Shown here: piece after piece, positions 12,234 through 23,786 of the stretch
Numbering within the stretch: position 1 is the first letter of the stretch
Layout: each line of letters starts with the position of its first letter
The notes under the pieces: generated by a model
Told to the model about the DNA's origin: nothing
Databases searched by the model: none
Seen by the model: the letters and a program-made list of their open reading frames with translations, nothing else
NCBI GenBank assembly: GCA_963575745.1
Contig: CAUYUJ010003615.1
Location: 1 to 64,000, forward strand
Length of the DNA stretch: 64,000 bases
From: Prorocentrum cordatum
Lineage: Eukaryota > Sar > Dinophyceae > Prorocentrales > Prorocentraceae
Direction: 5' to 3'
Made by a program: the position numbers and the translations under genes

Positions 12234-12514
12234 TTTCAGAGTAGAAGCAGGACGGTGGTGGTGCCTGCCAGGAGCTCTCCCACGGCGCTGCACGTTCCCG
12301 GCAGAAACTCCGGCGACCCGGAAACGTGTCCGGAGGAGTTTCCGGCCAGCCTCCACGCGTTCTTACAAGCGTGCAGGCACGCATGAAAGCGTCTCTGGCA
12401 GCGCTTCCGCAGCGCCCCAGGGAGACCCCCCAAGGCTCTCTAGAAAAGATTTTCCGTCCCCGGGATTCTCTTTGCTCTTCGGGTTCTGAACGCTGCCAAG
12501 TGGACGCTACCAAG
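12234..12514 (+). repeat. RepD copy 1
   Basis: Starts TTTCAGAGTAGAAGC and contains GGTGGTGGTGCCTGCCAGGAG, a partly eroded palindrome (ACAAGCGTGCAGGCACGCAT) and GGGATTCTCTTTGCTC. It ends GACGCTACCAAG before T, with the last motif partly doubled (GAACGCTGCCAAGTGGACGCTACCAAG). Confidence 0.7.
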
Positions 12515-12911
12515 TACCTCGTAGAGCTCTTCAGCAAAGAGCTAAGAGGAATTCTGGCGCAGAGTAGAGCTAGTTGGCGGGCCCGACCAAAAGAGAGAAT
12601 GTGGTAACCGAGGATCGGTTTTTGTCTCTGTATGCAAAATTTCGACATTCGTTTTGAGAACCAGAATGTTTCTCACGTGTAGTGGGTGGTGCCGCGTCTG
12701 CGAGTAAAATTCTCAGGTCCGTAGCTGCAGTATTACTATTAAAAGACTTGAGGGAACCGACTTTGGATGAAAACCAAAAAATCGTGTTTTTTCGAGTTTT
12801 TGTGCTCTTGCTTCAGAAGCTTCCTCATGTGTTCGGAGAAGCGCTGTGCAATTAAAGAGCTCTACGAGTTGCCCGGCGGTAAGCTGGTTGACGGTTTAGC
12901 GCCGGTTCCCG
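12515..12911 (+). mobile_element. HelC copy 2, full length
   Basis: 397 bp, TACCTCGTAGAGCTCTTC head to GGTTCCCG terminus. The body carries GTATTACTATTAAAAGACTTG and TTTTTTCGAGTTTTTGTGC. The stem-loop right arm is damaged (TTTAGCGCCGG). Its length agrees with HelB copies 1 and 9, which supports the family length. Confidence 0.75.
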
Positions 12912-12935
12912 TTCCCGGAGAGCTCGAGGGTTTGC
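12912..12935 (+). repeat. RepD 5' fragment
   Basis: TTCCCGGAGAGCTCGAGGG matches the 5' end of RepD copy 2 (TTCCCGGAGAGCTCGCTGAG). Confidence 0.45.
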
Positions 12936-14121
12936 TTTCCTTAGCAAGTTATTGCTGGAAGCTTAAGAGTAATTTCGGGGCGCTGCAGAGCTAGTTGGCA
13001 AGAAAAATCTCGACGGAACTTTTGCTAACTTTTGGTCGGTTGAAAATTTTATTCTGGAAATTCAACCATTCGTTAGAGCTCTAGTATTTTTTGCCATGAT
13101 ATTCGATCTTATTCCCGCTCGCCATCTTGATCTCAGCTCGATCGGGTATCTTTTACTGTCAAAAAGCGGGCAGGCGGGATCAGCCGTTTCGAGTCATCTT
13201 GATACGCGCTGTCGGTTTTATCAAGATAACTCGAGCTTCAGGAAGGACAGCTACAGAGGTGGTGAGCATAGCTAATCGATGCAGAATGATCAGGCGCGTT
13301 CGTCTATTGAGACCAGAGGTCTGAACTCGGTCTGCTGGCCGATTTAGGTCCGCAAACCTATTCCTATTATTCGAGTTATCTTGACAGACGCTTTCGGTTT
13401 TCCGTTCTGAACGCGAGCTGCGGGACAGCTACGTAGCTGATACGTACAGAATCCGATTCCGAATCATCAGTGGCCGTTGTCTGTTGAATCTAGAGCTCTG
13501 AACTCGGTCTGCTGCTTGATCTAGAATCGCGAAACTATTCGTATTGTTCGAGTCGCTTGCGAGATGCTGTCGGTTTTCTGCACTTCACTCGGGCTGTAGG
13601 GGGGGGGGTCCATGACTGGTGATCACTGGAATCGATTCGGAGACATCAGGCGCGTTCGCCTGCGGAATGCAGAGCTTCGACCTCGGTCTGTTGCCCGAAC
13701 TAGGTTCGCGAAACTATTCGTATTGTTGGAGTCATCCTGAGAGGTGCTGTCGGTTTCCTGCACTGAACTCGGCAGCATGGGGGGGGGGCTGCAGGGCTGG
13801 TAATCACAGGGATCGATTCAGAGACATCAGACGCGTCCGCCTGTCGAATGCAGAGATCTGAACTCGGTCTGATACTCGAATTAGGTTTGCAAAACTATTC
13901 GTATTGTTCGAGTTAGCTTGAGAGGTGCTGTCGATTTACGCACGTAACTCGGGCTGTAGGAAAGCTACAGAGCTCGTAAAGAAGACAATCTAGAAGTGTC
14001 GGGGGCGTTTGGCTGTTGCATCCGAGAGGTCTCAAATTGCCTGGGCTGAAACAAATATTTTTTTCTGTGTAATTTCGTTCGACTTTATATGTTGTCAGGA
14101 AGCTCTACGAGTCCCCCGGCG
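12936..14121 (+). mobile_element. HelA copy 10, both ends damaged
   Basis: The head lacks its first bases (begins near CTTTCCTTAGCAAG). The tail stops inside the left stem arm (CCCCCGGCGG at 14113-14122), where it joins the head of the next copy. This deletion removed the loop, right arm and terminus. Confidence 0.75.
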
Positions 14122-15161
14122 GGTAGAGCTTCCCTTAGCAAGTTATTGCTGGAAGCTAAGAGTAATTCCGGCGCGCCCCAGAGCTAGTTGGCAGAAAAAT
14201 CTCGACGGAACTTTTGCTGACTTTTCGTCGGTTGAAAATTTTGTTCTCGTAATTCAACAATTCGTTAGAGCTCTAGTATTTTTTCCCGTGATATTCGATC
14301 TTATTCCCGCTCGCCATCTTGATCTCAGCTCGATCGGGTGAATATTACTATGTAAAAGCACTGTGGCGGGATCGGCCGTTTTGAGTCATCTTGATATGCT
14401 CCGACGGTTTTCTGAACATAACTCGAGCTTTGAGACAGCTACAGATCTGTTAAGCACAGCTAATCGATGCAGAATGAGTAGGCGCGTTCGCCTGTTGAAT
14501 CCAGAGGTCTCAACTCGGTCTGTTAGCCGAGCTAGGTCCGCAAACCTATTCGTATTATTCGAGTCATATTGACAGGAACTCTCGGTTTTCTGTACGTAAC
14601 TCGAGCTGTAGGACAGCTACAGAGCTCATATTTACAGAAAGCGATTCAGAATAATCAGTTGTATTTGTGTATCGATTCCAGAGCTCTGAACTCGGTCTGC
14701 TGTCCGATCTAGAATCGTGAAACTATTCGCATTGGTCGAGTCATCTTGAGAAGTGCTCTCGGTTTCCTTCACTCAACTCGCGCTGAGGGGGGGGGGCTAC
14801 AGTGCTGGTGGTCACAGGAATCGATTCGAAGACATCATGCGCGTCCGCCTCTCGAATCCAGAGCTCGGAACTTGGTCTGCTGCCCGAATTAGGTCTGCGA
14901 AACTACTGTATGGTTCGAGTCATCCTGAGAGGTGCTGTCGGTTTTCTGCCCTTAACTCGGGCTGTAGGGGGGCTGGAAATGACAGGAGTCGATTCGCAGA
15001 CATCAGAGGCGTCCGCCTGTCGCAGTCAGAGATCAAAAAAATTTGCACTATGAGTCGGAATGTTGGTAGGTGCTGTCGGTTTTCTGAATTCAAGTCGAGC
15101 CAGGAAGCTCTACGAGTCTCCCGGCGGTAGCCAAGGTTGACGGTTTACCGCCGGCGCCCAG
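14122..15161 (+). mobile_element. HelA copy 11, fused to copy 10
   Basis: Begins GTAGAGCTTCCC without the first six bases, fused to copy 10. Three to four core units, including a run of eight G's near 14789. Full tail ending CCCAG at 15161. Confidence 0.8.
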
Positions 15162-16209
15162 TAACTCGTAGAGCTTCCCTGAGAGCGCAGCGGCGAAGCT
15201 TAAGAGTAATTCGAAAACGCTGGCAGGCTAGTTGGCTCGAAAAATCTCGACTGAACTTTTCACAACTTTGGCTCGGTTGAAAATTATGTTTTCGAAATCT
15301 GACCATTCGTTAGAGCTCTAGTATTTTTTTCCCGTGATATTCGATCTTATTCCCGCTCGCCATCTTGATCTCAGCTCGATCGGGTGAATATTACTATGGA
15401 AAAGCACTGTGGCGGGATCGGCCGTTTTGAGTCATCTTGATACACGCTAGCGTTTTTCTGAACATAACTCGAGCTCCAGGACAGCTACAGAGCTGGTAAG
15501 CACAGCTAATCGATGTAGAATGATCCGGCACGTTCGCCTGTTGAATCCAGAGGTCTCAACTCGGTCTGCTAGCCGAGCTAGGTCCGCAAACCTCTTCGTA
15601 TTATTCGAGTCATCTTGACAGGCACTCTCGGTTTTCTGTACTTAACTCGAGCTGTAGGACGGCAAAAGAGCTGATATTTACAGAAACCGATCCAGAATCG
15701 TCAGTTGCGTTTCTGTGTCGAATCCAGAGCTCTGAACTCGGTCTGCTGCCCGATCTAGACTCGCGAAACTGTTCGTATTGGTCGAGTCATCTTGAGAAGT
15801 GCTCTCGGTTTTCTTCACTCAACTCGCGCTGAGGGGGGCTACAGTGCTGGTGGTCACAGGAATCGATTTGAAGACATCAGGCGCGTCCGTCTGTCGAATC
15901 CAGAGCTCGGAACTCAGTCGCTGCCCGAATTAGGTCTGCGAAACTACTGTATCGTTCGAGTCATCCTGAGAGGTGCTGTCGGTTTTCTGCACTTGACTTG
16001 GGCTGCAGGGGGGCTGCAGGGCTGGTAATGACAGGAGTCGATTCGCAGACATCAGACGCGTCCGCCTGTCGCATTCAGAGGTCAAAAAATATTCACTATA
16101 AGTCGGAATATTGGTAGGTGCTGTCGGTTTTCTCAACTTAAGTCGAGCTAGGAAGCTCTACGAGTCTCCCGGCGGTAACCAAGGTTGACGGCTTACCGCC
16201 GGCGCCCAG
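15162..16209 (+). mobile_element. HelA copy 12, full length, head-to-tail with copy 11
   Basis: 1048 bp. The TAACTCG head follows the previous CCCAG with no base between. A variant head (GAGAGCGCAGCGGCGAAGC, TAATTCGAAAACGCTGGCAGG) defines a subtype shared with copy 13. Confidence 0.85.
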
Positions 16210-17204
16210 TAATTCGAAAACGCTGGCAGGCTAGCTGGCTCGAAAAATCTCGACTGAACTTTTCACAACTTTGGCTCGGTTGGAAATTATGTTCTCGAAA
16301 TCTGACCATTCGTTAGAGCTCTAGTTTTTTTTTCCCCGTGATCTATGATCTTACTGCGGCTCGCCATCTTGATCTCAGCTCGATCGGGTGGGTACTACTA
16401 TCGAAGAGCACTGTGGCGGGATCGGCCGTTTCGAGTCATCTTGATACGTGTTGTCGGTATTTTGTACTTAACTCGAGCTGTAGGGCAGCTACAGAGCTGG
16501 TAAGCACAGCTTTTCGATGTAGAATTATTAGGCGCGTTCGCCTGTTGAATCCAGAGGTCTGAACTCGGTCTGTTAGCCGAGCTAGGTCCGCAAACCTATT
16601 CGTATTATTCGAGTCATCTTGACAGGAACTCTCGGTTTTCTGTACTTATCTCGAGCTGTAGGACAGCTACAGAGCTGATATTCACAGAAACCGATTCAGA
16701 ATCATCAGTTGCGTTTGTCTGTTCAATCCAGAGCTCTGAGCTCGGTCTGATGCCCGATCTAGAATCGCGAAACTATTCGTTTTGGTCGAGTCATCTTGAT
16801 ACGTGCTCTCGGTTTTCTTCACTGAACTCGCGCTCAGGGGGGCTACAGTGCTAGTGGTCACAGGAATCGATTTGAAGAAATCAGGCGCGTCCGCCTGTCG
16901 AATCCAGAGCTCGGAACTCGGTCTGCTGCGCAAATTAGGTCTGCGAAACTATTGTATTGTTCGAGTCATCCTGAGAGGTGCTGTCGGTTTTCTAACTCGG
17001 GCTGTAGGGGGGCTGCAGGGCTGGTAATGACAGAAGTCGATTCGCAGACATCAGACGCGTCCGCCTGTCGCATTCAGAGGTCGAAAACTATTCACTATGA
17101 GTCGGAATGTTGGTGCTGTCGGTTTTCTGAACTTACGTCGAGCTAGGAAGCTCTACGAGTCTCCCGGCGGTAACCAAGGTTGACGGTTTACCGCCGGCGC
17201 CCAG
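16210..17204 (+). mobile_element. HelA copy 13, head missing
   Basis: Starts at the internal TAATTCGAAAACGCTGGCAGG, so copy 12 or a rearrangement displaced its head. Core and tail closely resemble copies 11 and 12, suggesting local amplification. Ends CCCAG at 17204. Confidence 0.75.
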
Positions 17205-17572
17205 TTTCCGCTCGCCATCTTGATCTCTGCTCGATCGGTTTAAAATTCCCGGAGAGCTCGCTGAGAGCTAAAGAGTTTAAGATTAGAAGCCGGTCGGTGG
17301 TGGTGCCCGCCAGCAGCCCATTTCCGCCGGTCCAGAATTCTCGCAGCAGCTCGCCTGAGCCGGCAACTGGTCCGAGCGAGCTTCCGGCAAGCTTCCACGG
17401 CGTGCCCGCACGCGTGCAGGCACGCGTGGAAGCGTTTATGGCAGCGCTTCGGAAGCGCTACCGGGGAGCCCCCCAGAGCCCCAGAAGAGCTTCACGCGTG
17501 CTTCCGTGGGCTTGCCAGGAAGGTTTTCCGGTCTGTGTTCTCTTTGCTCTCCGGGTTTTGGATGCTACCAAG
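17205..17572 (+). repeat. RepD copy 2, near full length
   Basis: About 40 bp of HelA-like sequence (TTTCCGCTCGCCATCTTGATC) lead into RepD at TTCCCGGAGAGCTCGCTGAG, then TTAAGATTAGAAGCC and the GGTGGTGGTGCCCGCCAGC block. The palindromic region GCACGCGTGCAGGCACGCGT and the end GGGTTTTGGATGCTACCAAG follow. Strong base composition bias but no conserved open frame. Confidence 0.7.
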
Positions 17573-19586
17573 TGACTTGTAGAGCTTCCCTAGGCTAGTT
17601 GCTCGAAGCTTAAGAGTAATTCCGGCGCGCTAGAGAGCTAGTTGGCAAGAAAAATCTCGACGGAACTTTTCCTAACTTAACTCGTAGAGCTTCCCGTAGC
17701 AATTTATTGCTCGAAGCTGGAGAGTAATTCTGGGGCGCTGGAGAGCTAGTCGGCAAGAAAAATCTCGACAGACCTTTGATGACTTTTGGTCGGTTGAAAT
17801 TTTTTTTCTCGAAATTCAATCATTCGTTAGAGCTCTAGTATTACTTTCCGTGATACTCGATCTTATTTCCGCTCGTCATCTTGATCTCAGCTCGATCGGG
17901 TATCTTCTACTGTCAAACACAGGCAGGCAGGATCGGCTGTTTCAAGTTATCTTGATACGCGATGACGATTTTCTGGACATCACCCGAGCTTCAGAACGGC
18001 TAATCGAATCAGAATGATGAGGCGCGTTCGCCTGTAACCAGAGGTCTGAACTCGGTCTGCTTCTGCCCGGTCTAGAATCGCGAAACTATTCGTATTGTTC
18101 GAATCATCTTGAGAGATGTTCTCGGTTCTCTGCACTTACCTCGGGCTGCAGGGGGGCTGCACGGCTTGTGATCACTCGATTCGAAAACATCAGGCGCCCA
18201 AACTAGGTCTGCGAAACTATTCGTACTGTTCGAGTCATCCTGAGAGGTGCTGTCGGTTCCCTGCACTTAACTCGGGCTGTAGGGGGGAAGGGGGCTGCAG
18301 GGCTGGTAGTCACAGGAATCGATTCAGAGACATCAGACGCGTGCGCCTGTCGAATGCAGAGGTCTGAACTCGGTCTGTTACTCGAGCTAGGTTTGCCAAA
18401 CTGAAAGAATTGGTCGAGTCATTGAGAGTGCTGTCGATTTACGCATGTAACTCGGGCTGTAGAAGAGCAACAGAGCTCGTAGAGAAGACAATTCAGAAAC
18501 ATTGGGAGCGTTCGGCTGTTGCATCCGAGAGGTTTTAAATTGCTTGGGATGAAAAACTATTTCTCCAGTGTATTTTTTTTCGACGTTATATGTTGTCTGG
18601 AAGCTCTACGAGTCCCCCGGCGGTAACAAAGGTTGACGGTTTACCGCCGGCGCCCAGTTTGGTCGGTTCAAAATTTTGTTCTCGAAATTCAAGAATGCGT
18701 CTGAGCTCTAGTATTTTTTCCGGTGATATTCGATTTTATTCCTGCTCGCCATCTTGATCTCAGCTCGATCGGATAAATACTATTATCGAAAAGCACGGGA
18801 TCGGCCGTTTTGAGTCATCTTCATACGCGCTGACAGTTTTCTGAACATAACTCGAGGACAGCTACAGAGCTGGTAAGCATAGCTAATCGATGTAGAATGA
18901 TTAGGCGCGTTCGCCGGTTGAAACCAGAGGTCTTAACTTGGTCTGTTAGCCGAGCTAGGTCCGCAAACCTATTCGTATTATTCGAGTGATCTTGACAGGA
19001 ACTCTCGGTTTTCTGTGCTTAACTCGAGCTGTAGGACAGCTACAGAGCTCATATTCACAGAAACCGATTCAGAATCATCAGTTGCGTTTGTCTGCTGAAT
19101 CCAGAGCTCTGAACTGGTCTGCTGCCCGATCTAGAATCGCGAAACTATTCGAATTAGTCGAGTCATCTGGAGAAGTGCTCTCGATTTTCTTCACTCAACT
19201 CGCGCTGAGGGGGGCTACAGTGCTGGTGGTCACAGGAATCGATTTGAAGACATCAGGCGCGTCCACCTGTCGAATCCAGAGCTCGGAACCCGGTCTACTG
19301 CTTGAATTAGGTCTGCAAAACTATTGTATTGTTCGAGTCGTTCTGAGAGGTGCTGTTGGTTTTCTGCACTTAACTCGGGCTGTAGGGCGGCTGCGGGGCT
19401 GGTAATGAGAGGAGTCGATTTGCAGACATCAGACGCGTCCGCCTGTCGCATTCAGAGGTCAAACAATATTCACTATGAGTTGGAATGTTGGTAGGTGCTG
19501 TCGGTTTTCTCAACTTAAGTCGAGCTAGGAAGCTCTACGAGTCTCCCGGCGGTAACCAAGGTTGACGGTTTACCGCCGGCGCCCAG
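17573..19586 (+). mobile_element. HelA copy 14, split by HelA copy 15
   Basis: The head (17573-17677, TGACTTGTAGAGC...) ends GGAACTTTTCCTAACT and the body resumes TTTGGTCGGTTC at 18658. Together they restore CTAACTTTTGGTCGG as in uninterrupted copies (for example 13026-13039). Ends CCCAG at 19586; about 1034 bp without the insert. Confidence 0.85.
17678..18657 (+). mobile_element. HelA copy 15, full length, nested
   Basis: 980 bp, the shortest intact HelA. Both boundaries are exact because the host copy is known on each side. Inserted within the T run of AACTTTTGG with no duplication beyond one possible T. Confidence 0.9.
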
Positions 19587-20911
19587 TTCTGCAAAAAAGC
19601 ATAGCGGCGGGATCGGCTTTTTCGAGACATCTTGATACGCGTTGTCGGTATTTTGTACTGAACTCGAGCTGTAGGGCAGCTCCAGAGCTCATTGTCACAG
19701 AAATCGATTGCGAATCATCAGGCGCATTCGTCTGTTCCATCTAGAGGTCTGAACTCGCTCTGCTGCCCGAGCTAGGTTCGCGAAGCTATTCGTGTTGTTG
19801 GAGTCATCTTGAGAGATGCTGACAGTTTTCTGCACTGAACTCGGGCTGTAGGGGGGCTACAGAGCTCGTGCTCACAGGAATCGATTCGGAGACATCGGGC
19901 GCATCTGCCTGCCGAATCCAGAGCTCGGAACTCGGCGTGCTGCCCGAGCTAGGTTCGCAAACCTATTCGTATTGATCGAGTGATCTTGAGAGGTGCTGCC
20001 ACTTTTCTGCACTTAACTCGAGCTGTAAGGGGGCGGCAGTGCTGGTAAGCACTGGAATCGATTCGGAGACAACAATCGCGTCCATTTGTCGCATTTAGAG
20101 CCCTGAACTCGGCCTGCTGCCCGAGCTAGGTCCGCGAAACTATTCGTAATATTCGAGTCATCTTCAGAGGTGCTGTCGATTTTCTGGACTTAAATCGGGC
20201 TGCAAGGGGGCTGCAGGGCTGGTCATCACATGAATCGATTTGCAGACATCAGGCGCGTCCGTCTGTTGCATTCAGATGTCTGAGCTTGTCTGATACTCGA
20301 GCTAGATTCGCGAAACTATTTGTATTGTTCAAGTGATCTTGAGAGGTGCTGTCGATTTCCGCACGTAACTCGGGCTGTACGAGAGCTACGGAGCTCGTGC
20401 GCACAGAAAACGATCCAGAAGCATGAGGGGCGTTTGGCTGTTGCATCGAGAGGTCTGAAATCGTTTCCGCTAAAAAACTATTCATATTGTTCGAATCATC
20501 TTGAGAGATGCTGTGGGTTCTCCACTTAACTTGGGCTGTAGGGGGGCTGCATGGCTGGTAATCACTGGAATCGATTCGGAGACATCAGGCTCGTCCGCCT
20601 GTCGAATGCAGAGCTCCGAACTCTGTCTGTACTCGAGCTAGGTTTGCCAAACTATTCCTATTGTTTGAGTCATCTTGAGAGGTGCTGTCGATTTACGCAC
20701 GTAACTCGGGCTGTAGGAGAGCTACAGAGCTCGTACAGAAGACAATCCAGAAGCATAGGGGGCGTTCGGCTGTTGCATCTGAGAGATCTGAAATTGCTTG
20801 GGCTGAACAACTTTTTTTTATGTGTAATTTTTTTCCACATTACATGTTGTCAGGAAGCTCTACGAGTCCCCCGGCGGTAACAAAGGTTGACGGTTTACCG
20901 CCGGCGCCCAG
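19587..20911 (+). mobile_element. HelA copy 16, 5' part missing
   Basis: Begins TTCTGCAAAAAAGCATAGCGG, downstream of the conserved ATTCGATC block. Six to seven 177-bp units, tail ending CCCAG at 20911. The next bases are TACAGAAAACCGAC, a minus-strand HelA unit, so this plus copy abuts or inserted into an inverted HelA. Confidence 0.75.
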
Positions 20912-21266
20912 TACAGAAAACCGACAGCATCTGTCAAGATAATTGCTAGAATACGAATAGTTTCGTGGACCCAGCTCGAGTTGCAGACAAAGATCAGACC
21001 CATGGATGCTTCATGCGAATGCGCCTGATGATTATGAATCGGTTTCTGTGCGCACCAGCTCTGTAGCTCTCCTACAGCTCGAATTAAGTACATAAAACCG
21101 AGAGCACCTGTCAAGATGACTCGAAACAGCCGATCCCGCCCACATGCTTGTTCGTAGTAATAGGTACCCGGTCGAGCTGCGATTGAGACGGCGAGCGGGA
21201 GTATGATCGAATATCATGGGTGAAAATACTAGACCTCTAACGAATGGTTGAATCTCGAGAACATAA
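20912..21266 (-). mobile_element. HelA copy 17 fragment (minus)
   Basis: One core unit plus the conserved block in reverse orientation (GCGAGCGGGAGTATGATCGAATATC), cut at GAACATAA where the tail of copy 18 begins. Confidence 0.7.
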
Positions 21267-22731
21267 CTGGGCGCCGGCTGTAAACCGTCAACCTTGGTTA
21301 CCGCCGGGGGACTCGTAGAGCTTCCTTGCCATATACCATCTCTCAAGAATAAGCAGAGTACGAATAGTTGTTCAGCCCAAGCGCTAATAGCAGACTGATT
21401 GCAGCCGTCTAGATACATTCAACTAGCACCTCTGATGATTTCCTTCCAATTGCTGTGCAGAACAGCCCTGTAGCTCATCTGCAGCGCGAGTTTGACCAAG
21501 AAAACCAATACCGTCTCCAAGCAATTAGCAGAGTACGAATAGTTGTTCAGCCCGAGCGCTGATAGAAGACTGATTTCAGGGGTCTAGATACTATCAAATA
21601 GCGCGCCTCATGATGATCTTCCGATTGCTGTGCCTAAGAGCTCGGGAGCTCATCTGCAGCTCGAGTTCAGTCAGAAAAACCATTCGATCACCAGGGAAAA
21701 AAGCAGAATATGAATAGTTGTTCGGCTTCTGTGCTGAGAACAAACCGAATCCAAGCGTCTAGATACTTCAGACTAGCGCGTCTGATAATTCCCTCCCGAT
21801 TTCTATGCCAAAGAGCTCTCAAGCTTAGATGAAGCTCGACTTCAGTCAAGGAACTCACCATCATCTCGAAAAAAATTTGTAGAATACGAATAGTTTCGCG
21901 GACCTAGCTCGAGTAGCAGAACGAGGTCCGACCTCTAGATGCTTCAGACGAACGCGCCTGATGATTCTGAATCGAGTACGTGTGCGCATTAGCGCTGTAG
22001 CTCTCCTACAGCTCGAGTTAAGTACATAAAACCGACAATAGCTGTCAAGAAAATTGGAACAATACGAACAGCTTCGCGGACCTAGCTCGAGTAGTAGACC
22101 GAGATCAGACCTCTAGATGCCTCAGACGAACGCGCATGATGATTCTGAATCGACTACGTGGGCGCACAAGCTATGTAGCTCTCCTACACTTCGAGTTAAG
22201 TACAGAAAACCGAGAGCACCTGTCAACAAATTTCGTAGAATACGAATAGTTTCGCGGACCTAGCTCGAGTAGTGGACCGAATTCAGACCTCTAGATGCTT
22301 GCGACAAACGTGTCTGATGATTCTAAATCGATTGCGTGGGCGCACCAGCTCTGTAGCTCTCCGAAAGCTCGAGTTAGGCGCCGACAATCGACAGCATCTG
22401 TCAAGATGACTCGAAGAATACGAATAGTTTCGCGGACCTAGCTCGAGTAGCAGACTGGTTCAGACCTCGAGACGCTTCAGATGAACGCGCCTGATGATTA
22501 TGATTCGGTTTCTGTGCGTATCAGCTCTGTAGCTTTCCTACAGCTCGAGTTAGGTACAGAAAACCGACAGCACCTGTCAAGATGACTCGAAAGAGCCGAT
22601 CCCGCCGCGATGCTTTTTGGCAGTAAGAGGTACCCGATCGAGCTGAGATGAGACGGCGAGCGGGAATAAGATCGAATATGGTGGGAAAAAATACGAGAGC
22701 TCCAACGAATTTTTGAATTTCGAGAACAATA
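21267..22731 (-). mobile_element. HelA copy 18 (minus), head interrupted
   Basis: Reverse-complement tail from CTGGG at 21267 through the stem-loop to GACTCGTAGAGCTTCC. Six to seven units follow, the first few divergent (AATAAGCAGAGTACGAATAGTTG), then the conserved block. It is cut at GAGAACAATA by HelB copy 4. Confidence 0.75.
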
Positions 22732-23179
22732 CTGGCGCCGGCGGTGAACTGTCAACCTGGTCTGCGATGTCTGCGTTGGCCGATTCGAGCTCCCATGGGA
22801 GCAGGCCAGGACAGAGAACCTAAACAGCGAAGCTGTACAGGAAAACAGCGAAGCTGCAAAGATTAAAGCAGAGGTGCATCAAACAGCGAAGCTGTACAGA
22901 TATGCACAAGACTGCGCTGTACAAATATGCACAAGACTGCAAGTACACGAGAAAACAACTAACAATATAATGAGGGAAGCAATGCAGACCATAGATATGG
23001 AAGCAAAGCTAGAAGCAGTGAGAGACCATACAGTAACCACTGGTTCATACAGCGATTACCGTCTCAACACCACTGAGACAAAAACGAAACTAAGAGAACG
23101 AAAATAGCGAGTGCGCTCCAAAGCAATGCGAGACCATTCAGTAACCACATATAGCGATTACCGTCTCAGCACCACTGAA

Positions 23180-23452
23180 AGCTAACTTCGATTGAGAAAC
23201 TTTGACACCATGCCCATGCAGCTGGTCTCGCTCATGCAGGCGAGACTCACCTCCGTGCGAAGGGCGAACACGGCAATATAGGTCACTAACACACACTTCG
23301 AGCGTAGACAAACGAGCAGCGAGAAACTCGGAAGTAAACAACGCCGTATCTGTCCAATCTGAAGCTACACAATCCATGCCTGACAATTCAGATGAAACAA
23401 ACTCCATATGAAACGTGGATTCGCTCAACAAGAAGAAGGCAAATCACAGGCA
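23180..23452 (-). repeat. Retro2 internal direct repeat, left copy
   Basis: About 260 bp nearly identical to 25273-25518 in the same orientation (both carry CGAGCGTAGACAAACGAGC and GAAACGTGGATTCGCTC). It encodes the same peptide start (EFVSSEL...TSEFLAARLSTLEVC) as the beginning of the Retro2 ORF. Retro2 is therefore a partial head-to-tail dimer or carries a second truncated copy. A shorter repeat (CAGTAACCAC...AGCGATTACCGTCTCA) recurs at about 23033 and 23142. Confidence 0.7.
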
Positions 23453-23786
23453 ATAACAAGATGGACAATTGAGTACGATACGTCTGTCTTCGAGGTTTCC
23501 GGCGTATGCCTGCCACGAATCACTTATGAGCCAGCGAGCAGGGAGCCGAGGGAAAAGCCAGCGGGGGAACGGGAAGAGCCCAAAGAGCCAAAGCGAACCC
23601 AGGGGCAAAACAGCGGGGGAGAGGAAGGGATAACACTCAAATAACATAATGGATATGCAATGAACTGATAAGTTGGAAGCTCACTGAACTCATGAGATTA
23701 AACGTGCAATGAACGCATGAGGTTGGAAATCCAACTCAGGAAACTTGCCTTCCAACATTTGTTGAAGCACGCCCAGGAACTTGCAT

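Noticed and set aside
12172-12648. 158-codon minus-strand ORF over RepD copy 1
   Set aside because: RepD copies elsewhere do not keep this frame open; GC-rich sequence simply lacks stops.
17678-18657. Terminal-inverted-repeat (DDE) transposon
   Set aside because: The inverted repeats are subterminal (about 50-60 bp from the 3' end), a hairpin exists at one end only, and no target duplication is seen at six readable insertions.
1-20911. Evenly repeated blocks suggesting a CRISPR array
   Set aside because: Units are about 177 bp without unique spacers, lie inside transposon-like elements, and the genome is eukaryotic.
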